Part shown: in pieces, positions 10,800 through 23,100 of the stretch
Layout of the letters: each line of letters begins with the position of its first letter
Position numbering within the stretch: the first letter of the stretch is position 1
NCBI RefSeq assembly: GCF_000003815.2
Contig: NC_049996.1
Span: 11,812,301-11,876,300, forward strand
Origin: Branchiostoma floridae
Taxonomy: Eukaryota; Chordata; Leptocardii; Amphioxiformes; Branchiostomatidae
Direction of reading: 5' to 3'
Length of the DNA stretch: 64,000 bases
Translations under genes and position numbers: made by a program
Notes under the pieces: model-generated
The model's input: only the letters and a program-made list of their open reading frames with translations
Database searches by the model: none
Told to the model about the DNA's origin: nothing

Positions 10800-13073
10800 G
10801 GATTAAAAGTTAGATTAAAAGCTAAATTGTCTCCAACTTAACAGATTATGCCAGGTTTACGACATGGAAAACTATTCTAAGGTCGTAGGCATCGACGGGT
10901 GCCGCCATTTTGGGATTCTGACACCTTCCGGTCTCCATCTTGTTTCCGGTCTATAGATGGACCCATCGACAATTCCAAAGCTGCAGTACCGTCGTGGATG
11001 GCGCTTCAGCACCACCGAGTTTCTAAACGTACGGCATAATCTTGAATTTCTGCAGATCGCTACAACAATTCTGTAAATAATTTTGAAATATAAAAGCATA
11101 ACTTCCAGACTGAAATTGCTATGATTTTTCCTTCACGAAGTCAGTATTTTTGCCGCGCTGAAGACTCGTTCCCAATCCACATGAAGACCTAAATATATGC
11201 ATTACAATGATTAAGTGTTTGTCAATTAAATCATGGCGTTCACACGCTTTGTGACACCGCATATATGCCTCGGAGACTCAATGCTCTTTGTTCGACGAAA
11301 ATGTAAAGGTTTTGCACAAATGTGAGTTGTAATTTCAGTGACAAGAAAATAATGCTTTTCTATGTGTCTTCTGTTAAGCCTTTGATCTCAATGTAGTGCT
11401 CAACACAATGTCTGACAATGGCAATAAGGTACTGATCATAGAACTGTAAATTATTTATGACTGGCACTGGTTAACCCTTCAAAATTCAAATGAATATAGT
11501 CATATTTTGAATGAGAAAATATGTTACGCCTTTACCGGACAAAATAGCGATGAATAACTCCATCAAGTTGCCAACCTGAGCATAGTTCGTTCAGAATGAA
11601 AATCATGTTCCTATGGCGATCGACGTTTCATCGCTGACATAGCTATAACGTGAGCCAGCATTCAGAGAATGGCATACTGCAAACCTATACTTCTTTGCAT
11701 TGTGCTTTGCCTTTATGTATTACATACATTTTTGAATGCACTGTCAGTAGTGTGACAGGAAGTGAGCGGGAACATCAACACAAAGGTTGGACGTTTGTTA
11801 CGTTCAGTAGCGACAGGAAGTATGGGGAAGTAAAGGCAACTTAGAGGTTTCAGAACTAGTTATTAATCAGACAGTCCAAGTCATGGAAGAGGTTACTAAT
11901 TACAGGAAAGTATTGTGTTTGGTCTGTCTGTGAGTTTGTGTGTGGTTTTGCAGTTATACTTATTCTACATGCTTGTCACGTTCACCGGGGGATGACAACA
12001 AAAAGTAATCAATGGCCTTACTTGTATGATTAATGATGCCCAATTAACACACGAGAAGCTCTAGATAATATTGCACGGGCTTATACGAGTTTTTTTTTCA
12101 ACTTGTCACTGACACTGTTTGTTTCATTATGTCACAAAAGCTTCGAAACAGAATTCAGAATCAGGGCAAATTCAGAAGGGCAATCCACTTACTGCGACAT
12201 ACACAGTATAACACACTTTCTAATATGCCTCCCCCAATAATCTCCACCAATATCTGCACATTGTGTCTTTATCTAAGACCAATAATTGTCTAAGTAGATA
12301 CAATATGACAGATAACATCAATCTTCCGATTCTCCTGACGAGCCCCTGGTCTTGATTGGCCATCTGTCTGATTTATCATTTTGATTGACGTGCCGGCAGC
12401 CTGTTACCGATACATATTACTTAGCTGTACAATACCTTATGACAATATAACGCTTATAACAACAGCTGGCTTTGTCACGCTTTCGATCATTGCATTTGTC
12501 TCTAGAATATCGAAACATGTCTAGGTATGCTCTTGGCTCCATTCTAATCATTGCACCGTTATTTACGTTCTTCTTCTTATTAGTGTAATTATAATTATTC
12601 TGAGCTGAAGTAGATATTAGGATTTTTAACACTTTGATGTCGCTTCTCAATGAACTTGACATGAAGGTTATTATTTAACCATGGTATCGTAAATTAGCTG
12701 TTTTAATAAAGACATCAATATCCATACGCACACAACTCACGCGATCAGTATTATTGAACATCTTGCCATTGTGTGACGGTAATTGTAGTCTGCGGTTTGG
12801 TTGTCCGTCTTTCTTGTAAATTTGAGTAGACAACCGCATTGTAACCGTTTACCATTGTAGTCCAATAGCGTACTGTTAGTCTCTACCAGACTGACTACGC
12901 TGGCTAATAATTTGCCAGGGGAGTTCTGCTACCAGAGGAGTTGGTCGGCCGTCTCCAGTGGGGACTGACTCCCCTGGCCAATTTCCCGATTTTGTTGCCG
13001 AATTCTACAATCCCCGCATCCCCGTAAGAAGGCCTGGTGGAGGCTAGCGTACTGTAGAGAGGGTTTCATCGGG
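10800..13073. other. Intergenic region, repeat debris and upstream of galactosyltransferase
   Basis: I see no convincing exon here. A block at about 11720-11990 is similar to 28105-28345 (GACAGGAAGTGAG..., shared order of words over more than 200 bases), so it is a dispersed repeat copy. At about 12911-12982 a short imperfect inverted repeat (TTGCCAGGGGAG / CTCCCCTGGCCAA) lies just upstream of the galactosyltransferase start. The transcription start of that gene is not resolved. Confidence 0.4.
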
Positions 13074-16000
13074 ATGGCTAAGGACCTGCTCCGTCGGGTG
13101 TGGTACCTGTCCCTCGGCGTGACGTTCGGGTATTTTCTCTCCGTTCTTACGGGACATGTGGACAATTCGTACCGAGCCTCAACTCAGAGGAGTACGTCAG
13201 GCGGACTGCCCGTCTATGTGTCGTCTGATTTTCAGGAAAGGCGCGAACTGAAGAGAGGGGTGAAATCGGACCGGTTTATACGCTCGCAGAAGGAATCTGA
13301 GGGCTTGGAAGGTAAGCTGTTGTACATAGAGTAGGGAAAGACTATTATTGCACGATAATGCCATGGTGATAAAGGAGAAGTACATTTTACAGTGTTATAA
13401 GAATGCAATATATTACTACATTTACAATGACTAATGTTTAATAGTATGTGTAACTTTAACTTCTTCTCACTAGAAGCTTCTTAAAACAGCTGTAAATTTA
13501 AGGACAGACGGGACTTGTAAAATATGGTATATCTAATTACATAATATCTCATTGTCCAATGCTATTGAAATATTATTAAATACTTAACCTTGTTTACAAT
13601 TGAAGATGATCGTTGTCCACATTAAAAGGCAGTTATCTTATAAAAGTTGCAACATTCTCTGGTACATCATTTGCTGCCAAAGGTCGTTATTATGTCTATC
13701 TTTCATAGTATGGAGTTTGTGTAAAGTGATTTAATATGATGATGTTACAGCGAGGATTTTTGACTTTTAAAACATCTATCGCTTCAATAGTCTGATCAAT
13801 TACGCGAAGTAACGTTTGGAATGTCCCTGTTGGAAGACATGGAATCAGAACACCTCAACCGTTATGTATGTCATATAGTAAAGAACATTTTATACAGTCG
13901 ATGAGTTGCTGTACATATACAATGTTAAAAACAGATGATGTATATTGATTTATGCTAACCAACGAACAATGTGGCTGACCCTATTTCAATAGCGGCCTTG
14001 TTGAAAGAAACGTTTCCAGATGACAAATCATCGATATAACGAGGGGCAACAAAAGATGACATAAATTCGGACAGCCAATTAACTGAACGTGATTTATTTG
14101 TACCACAGGTGATTGGACGGAGGCGGAAAAAAGGATCATTGAAAGGCACCATGCGAATATACGTCATGTGGGCGTGGCCCAACAACTGGTGCGCAAGATT
14201 CGCGTTCTGTGCTGGATCCTGACGTCACCAAAGAACCACGTTTCCAAGGCAAGGCACGTCAAAGCCACGTGGGGGAAAAGGTGCAACAAACTTCTCTTCT
14301 TCAGCACAAAACCTGACAGCCGACTGCCCACCGTCGTCATAGAAACGGGAGAGGGTCGGGATTTCCTGTGGGGAAAGGCAAAGGCCGCGTTACGTCACAT
14401 ACACGCGCACTACCTGCAGGACGCTGATTGGTTCTTGAAAGCTGATGACGACACCTACATCATCATGGAGAACCTCCGTTTCATGTTGTCCGAGTATACC
14501 CCGGATGCTGCGATGTATTTCGGCTTCAGGTTCAAGACGATCGTGAAGCAAGGGTACATGAGCGGAGGGGCGGGGTACGTCATCAGCCGGGAGGGGGTTA
14601 ACAGAGTCGTACAAGGGTTAAACGTTCCAGGAAAGTGTAAGGAGGGACAAGGTACAAAAATTCACTCATCTACTTAGTATACAGTGGTAACAGATGCGCT
14701 TATCATCTTTATTCGAAATATTTGAATTTATGTACATGTCGGTAACCGTTACCTATCAATTAACAGATTTTAAACTTTCAATGTGACTTTGGAGACCCCA
14801 AGTTCAGGTCACAATTTACTGTAAAACCTCATGCTAATCCTCGGTTTCCTACATGTTAACCACTTTCTAACGTTAGTAATAGGCATGTTCATGATTTCAA
14901 CTGAACATGCGCAGCAACATGCTTTGAGGGTAATGTCAAAGTTGAAGGCCCCTGAAATATAAACGAAGCATACATGAACATGAATTAAGTATGGTTTAGA
15001 CAAAGACTGTTAACGTGTTAGGGGAATTTCACCTTTGACATGTTACCCGTAATGCATCTCACTGCGCATGTGCAGTTGGAACCATGAACACGCTTATTGC
15101 GCTGTTTGCTTGACCCACCAGGTGGCGCTGAGGACGCTGAGTTGGGGAAGTGTATGCAGAACGTCGGTGTGAGGGCCATGGACTCACGTGACCACCAGGG
15201 GAGGGAGCGGTTCCACCCGTTCGACGTCAGCGCCCATCTCCAAGGCGCGTTTCCGGAGTGGTACTACAGATACAGCTTCTATAACGTGTCCAAGGTAAAC
15301 AAACTGCAGTATGTATCTGATTAGATTTGATCTAATTATGGTTATCTTCACGAAGTTCGCTCAAAGTTCACAGAAGGGATGTTTTGCTACTTATCCTCCT
15401 CATTTTCTTCATCTTCTTCTCCAAACAAATCAGGTTAATTACGGGTAAAGTAGAAGTAACTGTGAAGTTTGATAACATTATTTAGCAAGTGGGAGGACAG
15501 AGGTGGAGGGGGTGATATAGATGAATGTGTTTAGTATTTAATTAAAGAATGAACAGAGCACGTATAGTATGTTATGCCAGACCATGTGAAGGTAAGCATT
15601 ACTTTCCACTTATGTTTTTTAGTCTTTAAAAGTTGTGCCCAACATTTGAACAGCACAGCAACGTCCCATTTCACAGGTCGGGGTCTGTTGGGTAACCTGT
15701 AATTGACGATAAATCATTGTTCATTGAAATATCATAGAGAGATCATCCGAAAAACATGGAAACCATGAAAATCTTTGAAAGATCATCGGATGACGCTGGA
15801 AATCACTGATGTGAAAAGCCCTGAAGAGATCTTGCAGTTGAAACGAAACTGCACACGACACTATACTATCTAAGGCTCGCTCCCTGAGAGCGTCGCCAAA
15901 AAATTACGCTCAAGTGCCCGTATCATCGTATGCCGTTGTCCATGGTCCAAGCTGCAGTGTTTGTCTTTTCCGCTAGGGCTTGTCGTGCTGTTCGGACTAC

Positions 16001-16129
16001 TCCATCAGTTTCCACTACGTGCCCTGGGACCAGATGTACGCGCTGGACTACCTGGTGTACCGCCTCCGCCCGTACGGCATGTGTGACGACTCCACACTCA
16101 CAACGTCAAGGGCAACTCTCGGACAGTAA
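13074..16129 (+). CDS. C1GALT1: Core-1 beta-1,3-galactosyltransferase (T-synthase family), complete
   Basis: Exons join(13074..13311, 14109..14651, 15122..15294, 15977..16129) give 368 residues, close to the 363 of human C1GALT1. The enzyme adds galactose in beta-1,3 linkage from UDP-Gal to GalNAc-Ser/Thr in the Golgi, making the core-1 (T) O-glycan. The N-terminus is a short cytoplasmic tail and signal anchor ([18 protein letters not shown]). The catalytic GT31 region begins at about residue 110 with [14 protein letters not shown] and [12 protein letters not shown]. It has [13 protein letters not shown] with the metal-binding DDD at about 192-194, then YFGFRF and [12 protein letters not shown]. 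Exon 3 supplies GKCMQNVGV and exon 4 [13 protein letters not shown] and YRLRPYG, matching the family to its end. The intact DDD argues for an active enzyme rather than the chaperone COSMC. The family is expanded in some invertebrates, so one-to-one orthology with vertebrate C1GALT1 is not certain. Confidence 0.93.
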
Positions 16130-16576
16130 GATTAAAATGCAAAATCAATCCATGGCCCAGCCACTTAATCTGGACATACATGTATATTAATCATCATGAG
16201 CGGGTGGTACATTTGTATGTTAGGTAATGTACTTATATGTGTGTTAGGGTGTGTCGCCTCCTACAATGCTAAACTGAACAGCGCCTTCTGCACTACTTAT
16301 ATTGTGCAACGTCAACGGTAACTCCTGGAGAGTTTGGACCAAACGCGAAATTAAGATTCGTTCTCCCTTTCCATGGGATACATATTTGTGTGATGAAGGG
16401 GTTGGCGATAGCAACATCTTTACGATTATGTCCTTTGGTAAAATGTATGTACGCACGCGTTCGGTTGGGTTTGCATTTGGTTGCCTACTACAATGGTGAA
16501 TTGAAGAGCGCTTTTTCTACTACTTAGATTGTGCCAAAGCCACCACACACACACTTGCCTGAGCACCATAAATAAA
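16130..16576 (+). other. 3' UTR of the galactosyltransferase gene
   Basis: AATAAA at 16571-16576 lies about 440 bases after the TAA and is the first clear polyadenylation signal. No gene was seen in between. Confidence 0.4.
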
Positions 16577-17092
16577 CTAAACGTTACGTACAGCGACATT
16601 TTGCGAATTTCTTGACATGTACAAGTGGGCTAGTCGTTTTTGTCCCGTGCAATAATACGGACGAAATGTTTTGTCAACCTACTTTACCAGTAACAGTGTT
16701 GTTAACTAGGTGAAGGCCCTAGTCTAACGCAAATATAGTTCATGTTGTTAAACGTAAGTACAGGCCAGTATTACTGGGCATGAGCGGGTGTGTTTGACTA
16801 AAGCTGACATACTACGGTAATTTTTCCTGGTGTGTTAAACACCATATAAATAAACACAATCTATCCGCATTTTACATGCCTGTGTACTGTTGGAAGACAC
16901 TGTCGTAGATGTACTCTAACACTTAGAGTATACGCTCGGTTTCCTAAGACATACTGTAAGACAATAGACCACGTCTACGCCCTCACACCTGTCTCCTCAG
17001 CTGTAGTGGAGTGTGTATCTAATATTTGCGGTGTCTATAGGCTTTTTTGACCGTAACCAAGTCAACTAAGCGTTGTCAATTTGAGATAGATG

Positions 17093-17134
<42 letters not shown>

Positions 17135-19950
17135 ACACGCGCGCGCGCGCAAACACACACACACACACACACACACAACAGCAACAACAACTACACTCAA
17201 ATTTGGTTAGATCGACTTCTTTGATGGATGACAGCTGAAGATGTAACGTTACTTCAGATGTATAGGAACGTAAAAATAGTCGCAATGAGGGCAATTTTAT
17301 TTTGAATTTTTTTGTGAAAACATACGGGTTTGCTTGGAAATGATTGAAGTCAGGGCACCTGTTACATTAATTCAGAATCAAAAGCCCTACTTTAGAGCAC
17401 AATCACAAAGCACACATTGAATAACTGGTACAAAACTTGGTACAAAACTTCTACTCAAGTCCTTGTATTTCATTATGATGTACTATTCGAGTAAATAATG
17501 AACTATGTTTGTAGGTATTGCTCTAGAAAAGTAACGTAATAACAGTCTGGTACTTAAAACCAGCAAACTTGCCAGTTTTGACATAACCACAGTGAATCGG
17601 ACACTGCTGTTTCTAGACTAGAAAGGTCGGGAACTAAGTTCCTGTTAGGGCTGGGTTGCTGCTATTCAAGCAAGACCGCAAACATGCAAACAAATGACCG
17701 AGGTCAGTCGTCTACCTGGATATAACTTCGTATACAGCTACGTCTTTCCATGAATTAGTCAATTTCACAAAAAAAAGGAATACATATTCGAATCCTTGGG
17801 AATTGACTAAGATTTGATGCCTACGGCATCCGTTTTGTTAAAACTTCTGAACTGTTGCATGTTTCATTGTTCGTTCGCAAACAGACAGTGATGGCCATCC
17901 AAGATGGTGGCCGCCATCACAATTCACAAGTGGTGTTGCTAACTATGCAGGTCGAACCTTCTTGGTCTTACCACGCCTGAACATCCCTCTGGGGTATTGT
18001 TTCTGTCTGTGTCTGTGCGTTCGCACATATACCTCAAAATGCATTTAATGGATTCGTTTGAATTTTGGTACATTGGTAGTCTAGTATTGAAGTCCAGATG
18101 AAACATGACCACAGCCGTATTTTCAGGTACTACAGAGTTATAGACCGACACTGCCATCTTGAAGGCAGCATATGAAACATGGCCCATTCATTTCACTTAG
18201 AAGTGATTGATACTCTTGATATAAAACACCTTACCCCACACCACGAACACTAGTAATACTTCACGGACGTTTGTTTACCAGCTAGGGGAGTTACAGCAAT
18301 GTTCTATACCTCTAACCGGTTCTGTTCTTATCAAACGGAACCCACGTTTCTTTCTTCTTCTTGAAACTCAGTCCACCTTTCCTCCCCTTGTCACCGTCAG
18401 ACAAAGTGTGTTTACCGCTGCCCTCGTTGGGTGACTGTTATCTGAGGGTTGTGAAGTGCAGAGTAATAGACGCATTGAAGGGCTGGGTAAGGGTCAAGAG
18501 GCTAGGTTTGTGCCTGTATTGTATGATCTTTGTAAACTTTGCCCTCGTCTACATGATCGCCGTAACACACACTTCTTAGTGCCCTCATTTATTGTAAGAC
18601 AGAGAGGACCTATGGAACCCTAAATATTGTACAACACAACCACTACCATACTAAGAAAAATATCCTTTTATCTTAAAACTGTCATAGTCGACAAATGTGC
18701 CTTGGCGCGAGCACACTCTCCGTCGGTCGTCGTACGATTTTCATGTCGTAGAATTTTCAAGAAGACTGTAGCAGAGCCAACTACCGACAAGAATCTAAGA
18801 CAACCTTTTCGGTAACACGACAGCTGACTTTTGCACGACAAATGCATGACTAACCCAAGAATGCCCTCAGTTTGAGATCGTACGACGACAGTACGACAAG
18901 TGTGACCAGTAGTCACATTGATTAGCGTTTTAGAAAGGTGGTTACGGATTCATATATTCTGGTCAGAAATAGGGACTTGGTCGTAACACTATTCTTTGTG
19001 AAGAGCACTTCTCATTGAAAACAAGAGTGCAAAGATCCCACGCCTCCGTGAGATGTCTAGGAGATGTCTAGTGTTTCTTGTTTGCCTTCCTATGTCTAAT
19101 TGCCCTTGTCAACTCTGAACTGTGCTCCTCCTGTGTCACCCCTGTACATCTGACCTTTACTCTGACCCCATCGTCCCACTCGCTTCCTGTCTCTCCACTG
19201 ACAGTGAATCCAAATACCTGAGGACAGACACTGACCGAAACAAACACACCAAAAATAATCCCTGCGTTTTAATATTTAGAATATAATGCTCAAGGGAGGG
19301 TGGAGTGCCACTGCACAGCAAGGAAAGGGGCGTGGTCACATATGATCGGTCCTGCACATTCATTTTCTTACGAGGATAATGTTACTGATCTTTCTTCCCA
19401 TTTGAATGGTGGTGAGGCGTTCATGATTACAGCGTTCTCAGAGACTCAGACTAAACATCACTATCATTTTACAGTTTCATCAATGTTTATATTGTTTTAT
19501 TACCACGTATATCAGCGTCTCCTGTTATTACATAGCTGCTATGTCGTCTTAACACTTGCATGTTTGATGTTTGCTGAGCGATTGATGAGAAAAAAAAAGC
19601 TGCCTTCTCCCTTAACATCACTTTGTTTACAGCCGAAACACTTGGTTCAAACCGCACATTATTGTTGGTGTACCACTCCTCATACACAAACATAACGGTT
19701 CAGCTCGAAAACAAGAGTATAGATGGCAAAGTCATCTAAGTCGAGGATACGATCTTTTGGTCTATTCTCTCTTATGTCAACTCCTTGTTTATTAGGTTGG
19801 TTCAGGGCGACCTATAAGTAGTGAACTGTTGTAAGAGCACCTCCCCCGACGAAACGCATATCCATCCATGAATACTGGACTTGAACTCAGGTGAAACGTC
19901 ACAATGAATCACCTTTTGACCTTTCCAATCGGTCTGCTTTGGAAGGAAAA
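16577..19950. other. Intergenic region between galactosyltransferase and collagen genes
   Basis: Both strands have only short open frames without domain signals. It holds an AC/GC microsatellite (17095-17177) and, at about 18724-18815, a copy of the TCGTAGAATTTTCAAG repeat that also occurs near 7435 and 22055. I see nothing else supportable. Confidence 0.5.
17095..17177 (+). repeat. (AC)n-(GC)6-(AC)n microsatellite
   Basis: About seventeen AC units are followed by AT, four AC, six GC (17139-17150), AA and about thirteen more AC. The alternating purine-pyrimidine run with a GC core is the classic Z-DNA-prone composition. It lies in intergenic DNA. Confidence 0.95.
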
Positions 19951-19999
19951 CAAAGCAATGCCCCGGCTCTACGCTATCAGACTCCGCCTATTGTGTACC

Positions 20000-20113
20000 A
20001 ACCGGGCAGGTCTGAGCAAATATAGACAATAAAAACGTAGCCTGGCCACCTGAGGGGCCGACCCATTCGGGCACAGGTGCTTTGGAGAGGAGCTTGCGGA
20101 CGCACCCGCCAAC
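20000..20113 (+). promoter_or_regulatory. Likely promoter and 5' UTR of the collagen gene
   Basis: An AT-rich AAATATAGACAATAAAAA stretch at about 20018-20035 lies 80-95 bases before the ATG, in TATA-like position for a short 5' UTR that is otherwise GC-rich. The transcription start is inferred only. Confidence 0.3.
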
Positions 20114-23100
20114 ATGGGCCCGAGGAACGCTTTACGAGGACTGCTGACGGTTACGCTAGTCGTCAGCTGTGCAGGTGCGTGTTCAATGCTTTGTACTTTG
20201 TGTTCTATTGATGTTTTCAATCACATTCGTTGTTCAAAGTGCGCTTTCGTAAACAATTAGTACGACCGACTGCCTGATCATAACGGAATGTAGCTCCACA
20301 CCCGCGTGCTACTTTCGTCGGTCTTGCACAGTCATCACTTTCTTTGACAAAGTCGCTTCTACACTCATTGACATAGTTTATGTATAAACGCAAGCCTTTA
20401 TATTGAACAAGAGCTGGAAATCCTCACTATACGAAACAAGAAATCTTTTTAAAAAAGCTGTGCCTTGCCGCGTATTTTATGTTATTTTGGTAAGTTAGAC
20501 TAGATTCTACGCTTAAAAATCCCGAGTTCCACATGTCGCCCCCCCCCTCATTATCATAATTTATGTCAGATGAATTATTGGCACATTAAACAGGTTTTGT
20601 AAAACTTTTTGACCCACAATGAATATGCATTATTTTTTATTACAAACTAAGTTCCTTCTGATGCAATTTGTGATATATATTTATATAAACATGGTGAGTT
20701 AAAGCGTAGATTTATTACGCTGGACCACATACAGTAACATGCGTCTAGAAGAGCGTTTTAATACTCGCCTGGAATGTACCATTGTCTAACTAAGCCATGA
20801 ATCTCGGCAAGGAAAGAAGGGCCTTTGGAAGGGGCTTTGGAAGGGTTGGGTTAAAAGGTCCGTCCATTGATCCATGGAAAAAAGCTGGCGTAAAGCCTTG
20901 CCTGGCGGCAAGGCAAAAAAGCAGACTATAGTTAGAAGAGGCTTGCAGGCCATTTGTGACCCCAAGCCTACCGGTCTATGCACATATCACATGGCAGCGC
21001 CGGTGTTGTCCGGCTTTAGAGGCCTTTCCGATAAGAGATATATAAGCAAAGTGTTAATTTGACGTGATAGAAAGATCATTGCCGATAATCGGCTCTAGAT
21101 GATTCCTGACACCTGTACTTGTGCAACCCAGACGTCGTTCTGTTGATTCTGGAGTAGACGATAACAAACCGTGCACTCAATTGGTCGCCGTAAATTACAG
21201 TTTGGACTATGAATCGGGCGGGAAATGGGGAGGAAACTGCGCCTTTTCCTGAGTCTGGGACGTTCGCTAGCCTGGAGCCCAGCCTTCTTGTGCTTTAAGT
21301 CGCTCCCCGAAGGTACGCTCACGCCTGTTGTGTTTCTGGAAGCAACTAAAAGCACCACAAGGCTGGACTCCAGGCTAGCGTAACGTTCCAGACTCAGGAA
21401 AAGGCGAACGTTACGCAAACAGAACGGCGGAGTTTGCAGATGACCGACAACCAGCTTACGGACCATTTACCGGTAACAGAGTGGGATGGAAGAAGTAAGG
21501 AGTTCGCAAGGACACATGGCGTCGTCTGCAAACAGACAAAAGCAAACTTGAAAGTACGAACAGCCACCACAAGGATGCTAGTATTACCAAAATGAATACT
21601 GATCTACAGATCTACTTGATTGAATACAGAAGAAAAATGTTAAGACTATGCAAGATGTAGAAGATACCTTATAAACTGGTGGACGTACCAACTAGTATGT
21701 ATCTAATACGAGCTCAAAGAAGAACAGTAAATAGTCATGCATTGAAGTACCAGAGTTGTCAACCTAGAATTTATGTGTTCAAAAATTCGTTTCTTTAGAC
21801 CCATGGTAGAGTGGAATCATTGCTACTAAGTATAATAGGGTCATCAGATAGCATTAAACAATGCTTACAGCTATTAGATGTGCAATGGTTAGGTGTTCAG
21901 GGTGATATAACGTGAGCTTTTATACCGGCTATATACTTGCCAACTTTTGTTTTACTGTCGAAATGCACTTGTCAAAGCTGTCATAGTTTGTCCTCAATGC
22001 GCCCAAGGTCGTATCAACAAGAATCTAAGGGAGCGGTCGTCTTACAATTTTGATATCGTAGGATTTTCAAGTAGGCTAAGACATGGAACCAACCGCCGGC
22101 AGACGACTTTTACAGACTGAGAGACAACTTCGCCGACCAACTCTTAAGCAAAGATAACCTTCTTCGCGACTTACTCTCAACAGTGGTCTTTATATGACAA
22201 GGGTTTTAACGGATGATGTTTGCCGGAGGGAGTTTTAGGGGTTTAAGATTGGACTACTCTTAAGTTGATTGGGACAATCTGGTCGGTGGTCAGGTGTCTG
22301 CACCTGCGTCAACAAGGGCCGCGCTAATCACCCAATGTAATCACACCGTTTGTTTTAGCGACCCGAACGGTCCACTCTGTAAGCTAATTTGTTCAGCTCG
22401 TCGTTATCGTGGCGTGTAGATGATCAGTGGACGGTACGATAATGTTAAGTAGTTCCCAACGAATGGCAGCTATGGATGAGTTCATTCGCCCTATGCTATA
22501 GAAGATAGTACATACTATCGAATATTTACTAGTATATACTATCAAAGGTTTACTGGCGTAGATTTTGATTATTAGAAATAATGATTCAAAAATGGTTTGT
22601 TTGAAATCTCTAACCGGAGACGTACATTGGCTTATGGCTAACGATCGCAAATCGAGGACATTTTTGGAATAGCCGTGCATGTGCCCTGCAAAACATTGCT
22701 GTATTGTTGCAGAAGATCCTTGTCGGTAGTTGGTTCCGTCAAAGCCTGCTTGAAAATCCTACGACATCAAAGTCTTACGGCGACCTTATCTCTATGTCCC
22801 ACATCTCTGAACCCATCAACCCCAAAGATAGGATGTGTAGCGTAAAGATAGTTCAGCTTGTAAGTGGCCGAAACATCGTGCTATCTCCGATAAGACACTT
22901 GAAGAGACTACAGCATGTCTGATGGTATCTTTATTTTAGACAGACTTTAGCACACATTGTGTATAGAAACCACGTGTACCGTTCAGTCTTATTTAGACGT
23001 CATGCATCACGTTTAATAACCAGCGACCCTGTGTACTGTTAGGGTCAAAAGTATCAAACCGGGACCCGACCGGGCTGTTTGCGGGAACCAAAAGTATTAT

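Noticed and set aside
17047-17294. His-Thr or Cys-Val repeat peptides over 17.1 kb
   Set aside because: Translations of the AC/GC microsatellite.
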